Positions 51,312 to 62,296 of a stretch of DNA of 64,000 nt are shown here, piece after piece. How positions within the stretch are numbered: position 1 is the first letter of the stretch; each line of letters opens with the position of its first letter. The notes below the pieces were generated by a model. It worked only from the letters and a program-made list of their open reading frames with translations. It was not told the DNA's origin and ran no database searches. The stretch is from the NCBI GenBank assembly GCA_951394045.1, contig OX595987.1, positions 3,968,001 to 4,032,000 of the forward strand, written 5' to 3'. The stretch comes from Nitzschia sp. DOCU1. Its lineage: Eukaryota > Bacillariophyta > Bacillariophyceae > Bacillariales > Bacillariaceae. The translations under genes were made by a program, and so were the position numbers.

Positions 51312-53027
51312 TTAAAGGATCGATGCGTTCTTGGCAGCACCTCGGACAACCTCCTCCTCTTGTTCATCGGTAGCATTGCCCACGAACCATGCCAACGTAG
51401 CCTCCAGTCCCATGCTTTGGATCGCGGCGGAAGACTTGACGGGAGCCTTCATTTCATGTAGATTCGGGAGATACTGCGAGAGATAGGACGAGAAAGGATT
51501 CACGCCACGGTTCCCTTTTTGGAAATAACCCTCTCCAAAGGTTCCAATGATAGGAAAGATACCAAACGAACTCAGTGACGTAAAGCTTTGGTTAGCCATG
51601 GCTAGTCGTGCGTACGCTAACGGCAATGTCTCGTTGGGGCCATTATGGATGGAAATGGTAGCGCTTGAAAAGTACTGTTGCAAATAATCCACCAACAACA
51701 AGGTAGCTTGCCGACAGTTTTCCGTCTTGCGAGAGTCCATTTGTCTTGTACGGTTTTTGTCAAATGGTTGCGTCAAAATTCCAATGCTTGTCGTAGAGTT
51801 TCGAATCCATCGAATGTACTCGGAAAAGGCAATCATTCCAAAATCTCCACGTCGTACGCCACCCATGATATCGCCACAACGAAAGTGAATGGCGACTTGA
51901 TCCAGTGATATCTCGGAAAACATTGGTAGACGCAACACTTGCTGGGCCATGCGACGAATGTCGGATTGAATAGCAAGTGCCATGCGATCAATGCGAAGAT
52001 ATGGATACTTGGGTGGACAGGCCTGGGATTCGGTGGGCAGGGTACTGTTATCGTAGGGCCACGTATTGTTAAAGGGTGGGGCGGGATAATAGCCTTCAAA
52101 CCATGGTAGTAGATGAAATCGTTTGTCCAAGGGCGTTTGACACTGAAACTGATAGTCTACCTTGGCCAAGTGAGCCGCCATACGGACCGCATAGAGCGCA
52201 GTGACCCAGTTGCCAGTTCCTAGCCCATCAATAATTCCTTCACAATCCATGGTCAGATTCAACAACGGCGGCGGTAGCAAATCAGGCACAATGGAAGGAT
52301 CTTGGACCAGGGATGGTCGCAACGTCATGATACGTAACAGTTGACATAGTTTGGGTTGTCCACCGTTCCAGAATGCATAAGATTCATTCACATTTACCAC
52401 CAACTTGCCGCTGGGCTGAATCGTGCCCAGTACAGACTCTCCGTCAGCCGATAAGAGCAGCATGGATCGAGCAGTACTTAGATTGCCACGATGCTGCTTT
52501 ATTTCTGCAATAATATCTTGCCGAGTCTCAATATTCCAAAGGACATGTTTCCTGGTGGCCTTGGTCACATTGCTAGAGACGGAAGCATTGTTCGAGGTAG
52601 CGTTCAACGGTAAAGTCGCGTTTTGGGGGGATTCTTCATTCCTCAACCAAGACTGGTCATGTTCACTGGAAGCGTTGCTAGGAGTCAATGTTACATTGTC
52701 CACAAGATTCTTCTCGACCGTATTTGTCGATGCAGCATTGACTGTGCGATTCGGCAAAGTCGCGTCCTGTGGGAAATCTTCCCTCCTCAATAATGACTTG
52801 CTGGTAGCGTTGCTTACATTATCCACCAATGTTACATTGCCCCCACCATGTTTGTCGGCATTATTCGCCAATGCTTCGTCGACGTTATATTGCTGGAACG
52901 AGCCCAATTGTTGAAAATGACCAAGTGCGGCCCTCTGGGAGACCATGGTGAGGCAGATGATAATGCCGATATTGATCACGATCATTTGGCGTTTGCCAAA
53001 TCTCTGGGAGGTCATCATGGTTATCAT
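51312..53027 (-). CDS. Secretory glycosyltransferase-like protein, 571 aa
   Basis: The N-terminus MITMMTSQRFGKRQ then a hydrophobic helix (MIVINIGIIICLTMV, about 15-30) indicates a signal anchor and lumenal orientation. Residues 45-155 are rich in N-x-T/S sequons and hold two diverged copies of a roughly 45-residue unit (NVTLVDNVSNATSKSLLRR and NVTLTPSNASSEHDQSWLR). The C-terminal half has CEGIIDGLGTGNWVTALYAV and VAIHFRCGDIMGGVRRGDFG. The HFRCGD motif resembles the HxRxGD motif of fucosyltransferase-type GT-B enzymes. I infer a Golgi glycosyltransferase; donor and acceptor are unknown. Nothing suggests truncation. Confidence 0.7.
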   Translation of the reverse strand: MITMMTSQRFGKRQMIVINIGIIICLTMVSQRAALGHFQQLGSFQQYNVDEALANNADKHGGGNVTLVDNVSNATSKSLLRREDFPQDATLPNRTVNAASTNTVEKNLVDNVTLTPSNASSEHDQSWLRNEESPQNATLPLNATSNNASVSSNVTKATRKHVLWNIETRQDIIAEIKQHRGNLSTARSMLLLSADGESVLGTIQPSGKLVVNVNESYAFWNGGQPKLCQLLRIMTLRPSLVQDPSIVPDLLPPPLLNLTMDCEGIIDGLGTGNWVTALYAVRMAAHLAKVDYQFQCQTPLDKRFHLLPWFEGYYPAPPFNNTWPYDNSTLPTESQACPPKYPYLRIDRMALAIQSDIRRMAQQVLRLPMFSEISLDQVAIHFRCGDIMGGVRRGDFGMIAFSEYIRWIRNSTTSIGILTQPFDKNRTRQMDSRKTENCRQATLLLVDYLQQYFSSATISIHNGPNETLPLAYARLAMANQSFTSLSSFGIFPIIGTFGEGYFQKGNRGVNPFSSYLSQYLPNLHEMKAPVKSSAAIQSMGLEATLAWFVGNATDEQEEEVVRGAAKNASIL

Positions 53028-53935
53028 TATAAATCAAGACCACCCAGAGGAATGCACAAGACGAGGTATCGAGATGTTAGTAACGAATAAAACAAGAGAT
53101 GCTGCCGCCCGCATCGCCCTCTTTTCAAATTTAAACTTTGAGGGTTGAAATGCCGTTCCCTTCTTTGTGCGAAACTCCCCCAATTAATCACTGTGAATCG
53201 AACAATCCGACCAATGCAAACGCAACGACGACACGATGGAGCGAGGGGATGCCAACACAAGTCATGGGAGCAGCGCCAAAGTCAATGTCATGAAGGTCAA
53301 AGCACATTCTGATGATGAAGCAAATGTTCATGATGTATTTGGGAGCACTTGTTGATGCGGCTAATCCAGTGCGTCTGGGGGCATGTTACTGCTTGAACTT
53401 TTTTCTTTGAGACGACAATCCAGATTCAGACTACGTCCTGGACGTTTTCGTGGAAGAATATCCGCAGCGTCGTTGCTTCCCTGATGATTGAAATGTAATT
53501 TTGGATCCAACAGGATTATTTGGACGAGGTGAAAGTTGTGTCGACCCAATCTCTACCGGAAATTTTTGAGCGAGAGCGTCCAAAAGTCCAAAGAAAAGGA
53601 AACGAAATTCGAGGGCGCCAATGGCGCTACAAGTGGCAAATTCAACAACAAAAACCCATTTGCAACTGGCGCGCCATCGGTGGAGACCAACGATGCTATT
53701 CATGGTTGCATCATTGTAGGGGTATTGGCAATTTCATCTCCAGCTTGTTACCCAGGCCATGTTTATTCTAGCGATTGGTTCCGCTGTTCCTACGGAAGTG
53801 AACCATGACTTCTCGCCTCAGGGTCTACCACGCTAGCTATTTTCCAATGAATATGATCAACAAGACTGATTTCTATAAAGTTGATGGGATCCTAGCAAAT
53901 TGGGGGGCTACTGGATGGCGTTGGCGGTTTCATGA
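53028..53935. other. Intergenic region
   Basis: 908 bp between the glycosyltransferase-like gene and the disordered-protein copy B. No gene is supported. The right end (53865-53935) is the flank shared with the relic at 9590-9860. Confidence 0.45.
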
Positions 53936-54769
53936 TCAGTAACTTGACATCAAGGCCACCAGCGAGGAGTCTTGGCTCAATTTCGAAAGTTTGCTATTTG
54001 AGAAACGGGGCGTTTCGATAATGGCAGCAGATGCGTCTTCTGCTGAAAGCTCCCTGCTAGTATGGAACACTGAAGCAACCAACAGGCGAGGCGACTGAAG
54101 GTGTGTTGACTCGGAAACAGCCGGCTGCACGGAAGGCCGCCGTATCGGCATTGGAAGCTCAGAGGAGGACGACGTCTTTTTCGGTGCGGCCTCCTGCTTG
54201 TTCCTTTGACTTTTGCTTCTTGGAACAACAAGCGACGTCGACGAAGACGACATTCGCAGAGCTGGAGGCGGACCTTCTTTGGATAGAACCCTGGCAGGCC
54301 TGTTAGGGCTAAGGTCTTGGGGAGCACCCCATTTAGCATTCATATATTGATTCTTCCCCGAGTTTTCTTCACCCAATCTCTTGTGTGTAGTGACCAGGGG
54401 GGACATTTTTCTCGTTGGTAGCCGGAGTAACTTGGTTTCACTCGAAACCTTTCGCACCAATCCTCCCCGTGATGTTTGGTGTTCCCTTCTTTGCTTGTCA
54501 GTAGACCACCTTGACAAGCTTTGTCCCGAGTACTTGTTTCGTTGCATAGTAACGAGACTTTGGCAGCGATTGATGCCTCTGCTGTGTTCTGACAGTGATT
54601 TTGCATTGTCGCTCACAATGTTGATTTTAAGCGGAAAATGCGTCTGCTCATGATGAGACGAATTACTGATCTCAAGCTTGGAAAAGCTCTCTTGTAGCAA
54701 TCCAGACATGAACGAGGCTATGCTGGAAGTAGCGCTGGAGTTTCCAAACTCAGAGTCGATGGTTGTCAT
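53936..54769 (-). CDS. Disordered Ser/Arg-rich protein, unknown family (copy B)
   Basis: 277 aa from ATG at 54769. It is paralogous to the protein at 10153-11466: same N-terminal block (GNSSATSSIASFMSGLLQE), the VSDNAK motif, RCQSLVTMQR, SLSRWST and LRLPTRKMSP. It also keeps a single RRPSV site corresponding to the RRGS sites of copy A. The central repeat of copy A is missing. The C-terminus (FSNSKLSKLSQDSSLVALM) matches the relic at 9590-9860 better than it matches copy A. No domain is known. Confidence 0.72.
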   Translation of the reverse strand: MTTIDSEFGNSSATSSIASFMSGLLQESFSKLEISNSSHHEQTHFPLKINIVSDNAKSLSEHSRGINRCQSLVTMQRNKYSGQSLSRWSTDKQRREHQTSRGGLVRKVSSETKLLRLPTRKMSPLVTTHKRLGEENSGKNQYMNAKWGAPQDLSPNRPARVLSKEGPPPALRMSSSSTSLVVPRSKSQRNKQEAAPKKTSSSSELPMPIRRPSVQPAVSESTHLQSPRLLVASVFHTSRELSAEDASAAIIETPRFSNSKLSKLSQDSSLVALMSSY

Positions 54770-55605
54770 TTGTCTTGTGTAAGTTTTGATGAGGTCGTCG
54801 ATGTTGGTAATTTGTTGTTAGATGTTGTGAATTTGTGAGAGCGAACGAGCAAGGGGAAACGATCAAGAAGGTGGAGGGAGTCGATGAGGGCAATAAACGC
54901 CTCGACGGAGGGCCATTCACGGTTCCTTCCACAAAGTCGTTCCCCGAAGTTCATTCTGTTCGTTCGTTTCTTCGTTTGGGGAGAAAATTTGCGCTGTATG
55001 CGCCATTTCTTGCTTTCCCATTCCCCACGGAATGTCGCTAGCATAATTGTATCATATTCGGACTTAAACAAATCGGGGGGGGCTGACAATATCCGAAAGA
55101 ACTTTGTGATTAGTTTGGCATATCGTCAATATCTTGTTCTTTCGGAAAAATATTTCGGGCGCCCAAAAAGGCTTATCGGGCTTTATTCGTTGGGCTCACC
55201 AGATAATCAGCCTGATACTCCGATAGCAGACGCCATTGGATTTTCCGAATCGGGAGAATGTCACGCCACGCCGTCCACGCCGCCCATGCCGACGAATACA
55301 CCACGAAATCATGTGATTATAAAAATTATATTAAAACTCTTAATATTTATAAAAGCGCGGGGCGGGCCATCATTGTTCCTCATCGTGTTGGACGCCGCCC
55401 GAGGTCGAACGGACAAACGGATCACGGAACGGAAACTAACCTTCCAATGTCACCGAGCAATCATCAATTTTGGATGCGAGCGAGCTAATCGTTTATATTC
55501 ACTCCATCCATTCCTTCATCGGCAAACCATACGAGTGTAACTCTGGAACGCTCTAATCTAGCTACCGGAGCGAGTTGCCTTGACTCCTCCTTCTGCATTC
55601 ACACG
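54770..55605. promoter_or_regulatory. Divergent promoter region with AT-rich segment and TATA-like box
   Basis: 836 bp between copy B (-) and the phosphate-transporter-like gene (+). An AT-rich run at 55318-55353 ends in TATAAAAG (55347-55354) followed by a GC-rich GCGCGGGGCGGG. This is a plausible core promoter for the transporter, about 250 bp before its ATG. Confidence 0.4.
55347..55354 (+). promoter_or_regulatory. TATA-like box
   Basis: TATAAAAG directly before GCGCGGGGCGGG, upstream of the transporter ATG at 55606. Confidence 0.35.
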
Positions 55606-58046
55606 ATGGACCACAACACCGCTAACAACATGACAACGACGGCAGCAGAAGATGACGTCCTGGCTCAACAATATCGCTACGCGCTCCATACGGCTGGCAG
55701 CGCTGATGACTTTCAAAATGCTTCCCACATTTCCAATGATACGCCGGTTCCCAACTCGTTGCATCCCGTACTGAATCGAAACAATAGTGGCGGTGGCATA
55801 TGGTATCCACTGCCAGGAATGCCAATACCGACTTGGGCGACCTTGAAAATTTGGACCCAGCAATGGTTTTATACAAGTGCATGGCCGGGAATGGGATTGT
55901 TTGGGTACGTTATTTGCGTTGCGTTGCGTTGCGTTGGTGAAACAACGAGAAGCAAAGAGGACGATTCCCATGTTCTAACTTGTTTGCTTGCTTCTATTCA
56001 ACAGAGAATCCTACTTGTTATTTTCGACTGGAATCTTGAGGCCCATTTGGGAAACGTAAGTGATCGTCCCACGTAACAAAGCAAACAAATGATGATTCCG
56101 TCTCTGATAACTCTGCCTCCCATTTAGTTTGTTCCCCGACTGTTTTTCCTATGACACATGTTCGCCGAAATTGTTGCATTCCTTGACATATGGAGTTGTT
56201 CTTGGAGTTATTACAGGAATGATTGTTTTTGGACACTTAGCCAAATATATTGGACGACGCAAGGGTTCCATAGGAACAGCTTCTTTGATGAGTGGTGGTG
56301 CCATTGGTTTATGGCTTGCAACTTATATTCCTTCCGACGTGTGGTTATATCGAAGCATGGCTTTCTTGTTGTTTATCTTTGGGGTTGGAGTTGGCGGAGA
56401 ATATCCACTTTCAGCATCCTTGGCGACGGAAAAATCCATGCAAGAACACTTGCACGATAAGGATGATCATGGTCGAAACGCTTTTATCAACAAGGAGGAT
56501 TTATCGACCATTAGCGAAATTCCGCGAAGTGTACCAAGTATCTCCAACAACAACAAAAGCACAATTCCTCGTGGACGTCAAGTTCAAATGGTATTTACGA
56601 TGCAAGGCGTTGGGATTTGGTGCAATGCTCTTGTCATGACCTTTTTATTATTGGTCACGGGACAAACGTCCGGAAATTACAACAACCGAAAACTTCTAAT
56701 CATCTGGCGGATAACCTATGTGTTGGGAGCAGCTATTTTGATTGCCGTGCTGGTAGCACGAAAACGATATTTGAAGGAATCTCTCGCGTGGGCCGACGAT
56801 AAACATCGACGGGAAACGGCAGAATACAACAATTCCTCGGATCCAGCTGGCGCAGTTGCGGCGGGCCGAACGGCAACGACGGTTCCGCAATTGCAACCAC
56901 CCTCGGTCGATTTGGAATTGCCCGAGACCTCGCCGGCAGCCGTAGCGGCATCATCGTCATCGCAATTGGCTTCAGATCTGTCAAATGTTTCGTCGTTGAG
57001 TAACCCGACCGTGGCCGTCGATCCATTTGACGAAATACGACATGCATTGCATGGCAGTTCGGAAACTGCTGAAAATGACGACGAGGATAATAATAAGCGC
57101 GGTCCCTTTGGATTGTTGATGCGTTATTATGGTATGCGACTATTTGGAGCCAGCGCTTCGTGGCTACTATGGGATGTGGCCTTTTATGGGAACAAGCTCT
57201 TTCAGTCGGCATTCTTATTGGCGCTGACAGGCCAAAACGAATGGACCTTGTTTCAATTTGCCCTGGCGGCCACTCTTAATGCGACAGTAGCACTTGTCGG
57301 CTACGTTGCCGCCGGATACTTACTTGATCACCCAAGTGTTGGAAGAATTCGGTTGCAGGCTGGTGGCTTCGTGATGACTGGACTTTTATTTATCATTTGT
57401 GGCTTTTCCATAGACAAACTTCCAACATTTTGGGTGGTACTTTTCTACCTGGCATCGTCGCTGTTTGGTCAAGCACCCAATGCTACAACTTATATTATCC
57501 CCGCTGAGGCCTTTCCTACCGAGATGAGGACGTTAACACATGGTAAGTTTCCCACTCAACTCATCCGTCGTTGATTAGTATTCATGGGCTGATGATTCCA
57601 TGCTCCCCATTCTGCTGCTTTTACACCAAAGGAATGGCCGCTGCCAGTGGAAAAGTCGGGGCTCTCATTGCCGCCTTCGCCTTCAATTACATAAGCGACG
57701 GCCTGCATTTCTTTTTGTTTTGTGGCTATGCTAGCTTGTTGGGAGCAATCGTGACGATATGGACCATTCCCGAAAGCACTGGGCTTGATGTGGTCGAATT
57801 GGTAAGTGCTGATCATGCGGGGAACATTCGCGTTTTCCGCTAGTAGACCATGGCTGACGTTTCTTTTTTCTTGGGTTGTTTCTTTGCTGATAGGACCAGC
57901 TGTGGAGAATGACCTTGACTGGAAATCGCCGTGAGTATCGAGGTCCTGCCAATTATCCCAGACATAGGAGTATGTACGAGCACTGGCAGTCCAATCGGAG
58001 GCAAACGGTCTTGAATACTGGCGTCAACTTTCAGGATTTGTCATGA
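55606..58046 (+). CDS. PHT1-like phosphate:proton symporter (MFS)
   Basis: Predicted 695 aa in five exons: 55606-55904, 56005-56055, 56128-57542, 57632-57801 and 57894-58046. Every junction is GT-AG and keeps frame. Signature blocks are GRRKGSIGTASLMSG (MFS loop 2-3), GVGVGGEYPLSASLATE (close to the PHT1 motif with GGDYPLSA), AEAFPTEMR and THGMAAASGKVGALIA. About 12 membrane helices are visible, with a long acidic/Ser-rich central loop between helices 6 and 7 (roughly residues 330-430). PHT1 proteins bring inorganic phosphate across the plasma membrane with protons. The canonical Asp of GGDYPLSA is Glu here, so another organic or inorganic anion is possible. Without joining the exons, the frame would break at each donor. 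Confidence 0.88.
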
Positions 58047-58329
58047 GGGGAGTACAAGACCAGCTCACTGAGCTTACGACAATCTCATCCTCTATTGAAA
58101 CAGCTAGATAGCTTCTTCCTACTAGTTATCTCCAGGTGTAGCTACCCAACAGCGGTTGATTGTGCTGCGTGACCACATTTAGAACTCGGCACATGCTACT
58201 GACAAGTGAAGGCGAGATCTCACGCCTCTCGCTGACGAAGAGCAAAGCGATATTGCCAAAGTAGGGGCTGATAGAAAGAAAAAAGGAGAGCGGTTCCAGA
58301 AAGTTGTTTCTCGCGAATAATAATAAGAA

Positions 58330-59621
58330 TCACGATTCACCGGCGACCGTCGACAGTTCGTGGATCTTGGTGTTGACATTGTGCATTCCCCAGCAGGACT
58401 CGACAATCCCAAAGGCTTGACTTGCCAGTCGACTGCTTGCTGGATCGTCCAAGTTAATTTCAAGATAGGCATGTGTCGGATGCTGTGCCACAAAGTTTCG
58501 TGCATGATTCACGGTGCTGCAAAATACCTGTTTCAAAGCCTCATAATCATCATCTTTCTTGCCTCCTACAAGACTACTACCATCGTTCTTCTTCCAATAG
58601 TGAAGAAAACATCGCCTCTTCAGATATGTCAATAATTCTCCTTTTCGAAAGTTTCTCACGGACTGAATCCATTTGTCCACATTTCGAAACATGAATACAA
58701 AAGTTGCATGAGGAACTTCTTGATGAATTGTGCCCAGATAGTGTAACTGTGGGTAGAAACATCCCCGTGCCACGTCCATTTGTGCCCAAGCTTGGTAGTT
58801 ACCACACGATTCCAAAAGAGGAAGCGAAAGCTTCTGTGCCTTGTACTGTTATTGTGCCGTATGGCAATGATATTTGTGAGTGAAACTCTTTTACGCTCTC
58901 GGTACTAAAGCGTATGCAAACTAACGTACCATGCATTCGCCACAAAATTCACAGGGAGCCACCCTCTTACTGGGACATTGGCGTGTTGGATTCTTGGGCA
59001 TGCCTCGTCCCCCAAAGGCAAGTGTACGAAGCGATTCGGAGGACACTTTGCAGGTGCTATGACTCACATAGTCATCACTTGCTCCAAGATTCAAACCACA
59101 CTTCCAAAACATTTCGAGTGTGGTGGTTCCCGTCTAATGGCCGCAGCGACAAATATGATTTCGTTAGAAAGGAGGGAACAACAAAAGAAGATAGTTTCTG
59201 GCCTGCTCACCTTGGGCATTCCAATGTGGATCCAAGGTTTTGGCAGCGGTGTGCTGCTGAGATTTCCGAAGGCACGCGCATGAAAACAATCTTCGGTCTG
59301 GGAAGAGATAGTGTCGGTGGTGACGTTTCGACCATCGTTATCATTACGAGCAGAAAAGGAAGGAGAAAGCCGATCCGTTTCTTCTTCCACTTGTAGCATC
59401 AAATGTTCCTTGCTTGGCGGAAGCCCCACCCCCACTCCTTCTGTTTCGGATGAGGGCATTCCACCACCAGTATCCCCATCCAGCGACATATTTAGCATCA
59501 AGAATGCCGACACCACGAGCAATGAGACCAGAAGCAGAAGGAGACCCTGATGCTGGCACCGATAAAATTTAACAACCTTTCGTCTTGACACTTGCTTCTG
59601 CTGCCGACTTCTACCCGCCAT
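58330..59621 (-). CDS. Type II membrane sulfotransferase
   Basis: Predicted 376 aa in three exons: 59621-59211, 59133-58930 and 58845-58330. Introns of 77 nt (GTGAGC donor) and 84 nt (GTACGT donor) are both phase 0. An N-terminal basic segment precedes a membrane helix (GLLLLLVSLLVVSAFLML, about 27-44), giving a Golgi type II topology. The 5'-phosphosulfate-binding loop is split by the first intron and restored by splicing: IHIGMPK joined to TGTTTLEMFW. The 3'-phosphate-binding block is FVFMFRNVDKWIQS. A Cys-rich stretch (APCEFCGEC) sits between them. It should transfer sulfate from PAPS to a carbohydrate or other lumenal acceptor. The start was taken at the first ATG; the upstream in-frame GTG is less likely. 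Confidence 0.85.
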
Positions 59622-60135
59622 TATCACCACCAACTCCACTGCAACAGCAGGCTAGTGTTGCTACCGACGGGACTCCCCTCCTTGGACCATAGTTGCGTGC
59701 GAGTTACACTAGAAAGCCCGCTCATTTCTTGTTGGAATTGTAACGAAATAATCACGGTCGTGTGCTCCGAAACAAAGGGTTCCGATCGGCTAAGTATTTA
59801 CGTATGCATGTAGCGTAAGCTTATGTACTAATCTTATCATCGATACTACCGATGTGATCGCGGTACTCGAAGATCGAAAAATGCATGCTATCGAAAAGGT
59901 GATGATGAGATTGATGACCCGAAGCTATCTCTTGGAACCTTTCGCATTCATTCCTTGCGATCATCGGAAGATTGTGGGGGAGGATGAATGCGAAGGGTGG
60001 CGAGTGGTGCTGAGAAACGAAGAACAGAACCAGCACGGGGTGGTGAATCATGGCGCTTGGCACATCACCCAAATTCATTCGACGAACTTGCCCCTTTTGC
60101 TGTTTCGTTTGGAGCCTTTCAGTAATATCTATGGC
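59622..60135. other. Divergent space between sulfotransferase and small membrane protein
   Basis: 514 bp. Part of the open frame continuing into the next gene begins here without convincing coding features. I read it as promoter and leader. Confidence 0.4.
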
Positions 60136-60886
60136 ATGAACGAGTTAAAAGCAACAACGAAAAGAAGAAAGAAGGAAAGAGTCAAAGGCACCCTCGAGCT
60201 TGCGGCTCCTTTTGCTCCAGGTGAAAAAGAACAAAAATCTGCCCGGCGGCCGAGAAAAAGAACTACAGATCAGCAAGAGCGTGTTCTGGAGGATATTAGT
60301 AGTAGTGAGGACGATGAGGAAACAAAACCGGGTGCTGTTGAGATTGCCGGTCCTGCTAGAGACCTTCATAACAATGAACAAGAGAGCAGTCAGCAGCCAG
60401 CAGAATCAATCTCCGTTTTCGTCGCCGACACTGACACCCCGGCGGAAATGACGGAACAAGCATCATCCCATGGAACTGAAGTCGTACACAACCACCATAG
60501 TCAGAACCCCAAACACTGTCACTGGGATCCTGTACAGTTGTTCCATGGGAGTCTACTACGGATTCGCGCTGGGAGATTCTGCATGCCTGTTGGCCTCCGC
60601 CTTGGTGCCAGAAGTTCTGGTGAATTCTTTTTGGTTCTGCTTTGTTCTGTCTGGGGGCGTTTGGATGGCGCACCGTTGGCACCAATATATCCGCCGGACA
60701 TGTCACCTTATCCGATGGGCATTTCGCTGTCCATTTTGTGAGCCGCCACGACACTTTTCCATGTGCTGCTTTGGAGCTCATGGCCTTGAGAAAGATCTTC
60801 CAGAGTCAACACCAGTTGAAGCGGAAGTGGTCAACGACGACGAAGAAGCCATTGTTATACCTAACGCATATGCAGTGGAAGACTAG
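60136..60886 (+). CDS. Small membrane protein with charged N-terminal region; frame change unresolved
   Basis: Two overlapping frames both look coding. From ATG at 60136 a Lys/Arg- then Glu/Asp-rich segment runs (KATTKRRKKERVKG ... DISSSEDDEETKPG) to about 60475. From there the neighbouring frame, which has its own ATG at 60470, encodes two hydrophobic helices (GVYYGFALGDSACLLASAL and VNSFWFCFVLSGGVWMA) and a Cys-rich, acidic tail ending at 60886. An intron I cannot place, a one-base error or two overlapping genes would all explain this. The minimal gene is the 138-aa membrane protein 60470-60886. Function unknown. Confidence 0.45.
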
Positions 60887-61302
60887 TTCTGCCTGCCCGA
60901 ATCCATGGCAGTAGAGCCGCAAATCGCATGCATTTGAACTTCAAGCCATATAGGATTGTTTAGGTCCCTCATCGCTCGCCACGTGTCCAAACTTTCCCTT
61001 CTCAATTCCTCGACTGTGGTCGCATCAAATGTTTAGTAGTATTTTGCGCCCAAATATTCAGCCCGGGCACCAGCAACGTTGGAAACAGTCGACGACTCAC
61101 CAGCTCTACCCAGTGCTGGGGAAAGAGACCCGAAGAATTCTTACCGGACCGCGTGCACACAACATTTCAGGAGATTTGGTGGTTGGGCCATTCCACACTT
61201 GAAATAGTTAGCGACCAAAGTAATAATAACAATCATCAGAGAGCCAGAGTGCTCCCGGATTCTGATGGTTATTTATACTGTGGAGTCGTCACTCGAAAGT
61301 CA
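60887..61302. other. Convergent intergenic region
   Basis: 416 bp. 3' flanks of two small membrane-protein genes. No further feature recognised. Confidence 0.4.
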
Positions 61303-61725
61303 TCATCCGTCGTACGCGTTGCTGATGAGAATGCCTGATTCCAAGGATTCCAGAGAGGCAGCAAAATCAAAGTCTGCCATGACAATGCCGACGTGATATT
61401 CAGATAGAAATTCATCGTCGTCGTCGTCGTCATCATCATCATCCTCATCGTAGTCGTCACTAGAATCGTTGGTGGGAGTATCATCACTCCCCAGACGCCT
61501 CCGTTGCCGTCGGATCCACGTTGTTGACGAGGACGAAGAAGAATCCATCAGACGTCGTCGCCGTTGTCTCGTGCTGCCGTAACAAACCTGCAAGATCACC
61601 CACGTTATTAACCACAAGAAAAGCTGGCAGCATGAAACAATCCCCATGCCAAATTGTAAAAGGATAAGATTCAGAGCAACCCAAGCTGGTTGCTGCCGAT
61701 ATGGGAGCGTTGCACTGGTGTCCAA
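61303..61725 (-). CDS. Small single-helix membrane protein with poly-Asp tract
   Basis: About 140 aa, start uncertain: the frame opens without an ATG until inside the hydrophobic segment, so an upstream exon is likely. One membrane helix (IVSCCQLFLWLITWVILQV) is followed by a basic cluster (RQRRRR), a Ser run, a second basic cluster and an Asp tract of ten or more residues (encoded by GAT/GAC repeats at about 61410-61455). The C-terminal ILISNAY recalls IVIPNAY at the C-terminus of the neighbouring gene at 60136-60886, so the two may be distantly related. No known domain. Confidence 0.5.
   Translation of the reverse strand: MDTSATLPYRQQPAWVALNLILLQFGMGIVSCCQLFLWLITWVILQVCYGSTRQRRRRLMDSSSSSSTTWIRRQRRRLGSDDTPTNDSSDDYDEDDDDDDDDDDEFLSEYHVGIVMADFDFAASLESLESGILISNAYDG
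61408..61456. repeat. Trinucleotide microsatellite (GTC/ATC)n, coding
   Basis: Imperfect run of CGTCGTCGTCGTCATCATCATC-type triplets on the plus strand encoding the Asp tract of the small membrane protein on the minus strand. Confidence 0.8.
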
Positions 61726-62296
61726 AAAGTATGAACGTGATGATGCGGTGGAGATGTCGACTATGATGTTGGCGGGTGGTGGAAAATCGACTGGCGGGCG
61801 CGACGCGCAAGCCAGCTTATGATTGTTCGAATCGGTAAATCACATTCCTTGATAACGACCGCCAATTCATTTATTGCCTTCAAAATGTTCGTCGAAATCC
61901 TTTTTCCTGTTTTCTTCCTTTTTCTTTATTTTCTCTATAAAACTTTACCTACCTAGTTACACACGCGTGACCGCGGGTTTGCCGACATTTTGCTCCCGCG
62001 GCACCGCTGTGGCTGCTCACACTCCAACGCCGCATCACGAGTATCATTCCAGTTTAGACCTTTCTACCTACCCCTCTCCTCTTGTCTTTGTTTGCTTACA
62101 TGTTACTACTACTGCAACATTATGCAATAGGGTAATCTCATCCATTGTTGCAGTAGTAGTGATGTGATGATCTGAGACGAAAATGATAACGACCGTATGC
62201 AAGAGTCTATGTACAAATTATGTTCATCAATGTGCTGCCACGTTTCTTGTGGTTGCCCCTTGCACTTTAACATCAACGTTCTTGCAGCCACGCATG
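61726..62296. other. Intergenic region
   Basis: 571 bp between the small membrane protein gene and the stop of HSF copy 2, a T-rich stretch around 61900-61940. An unidentified upstream exon of the membrane protein could lie at its left end. Confidence 0.4.
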
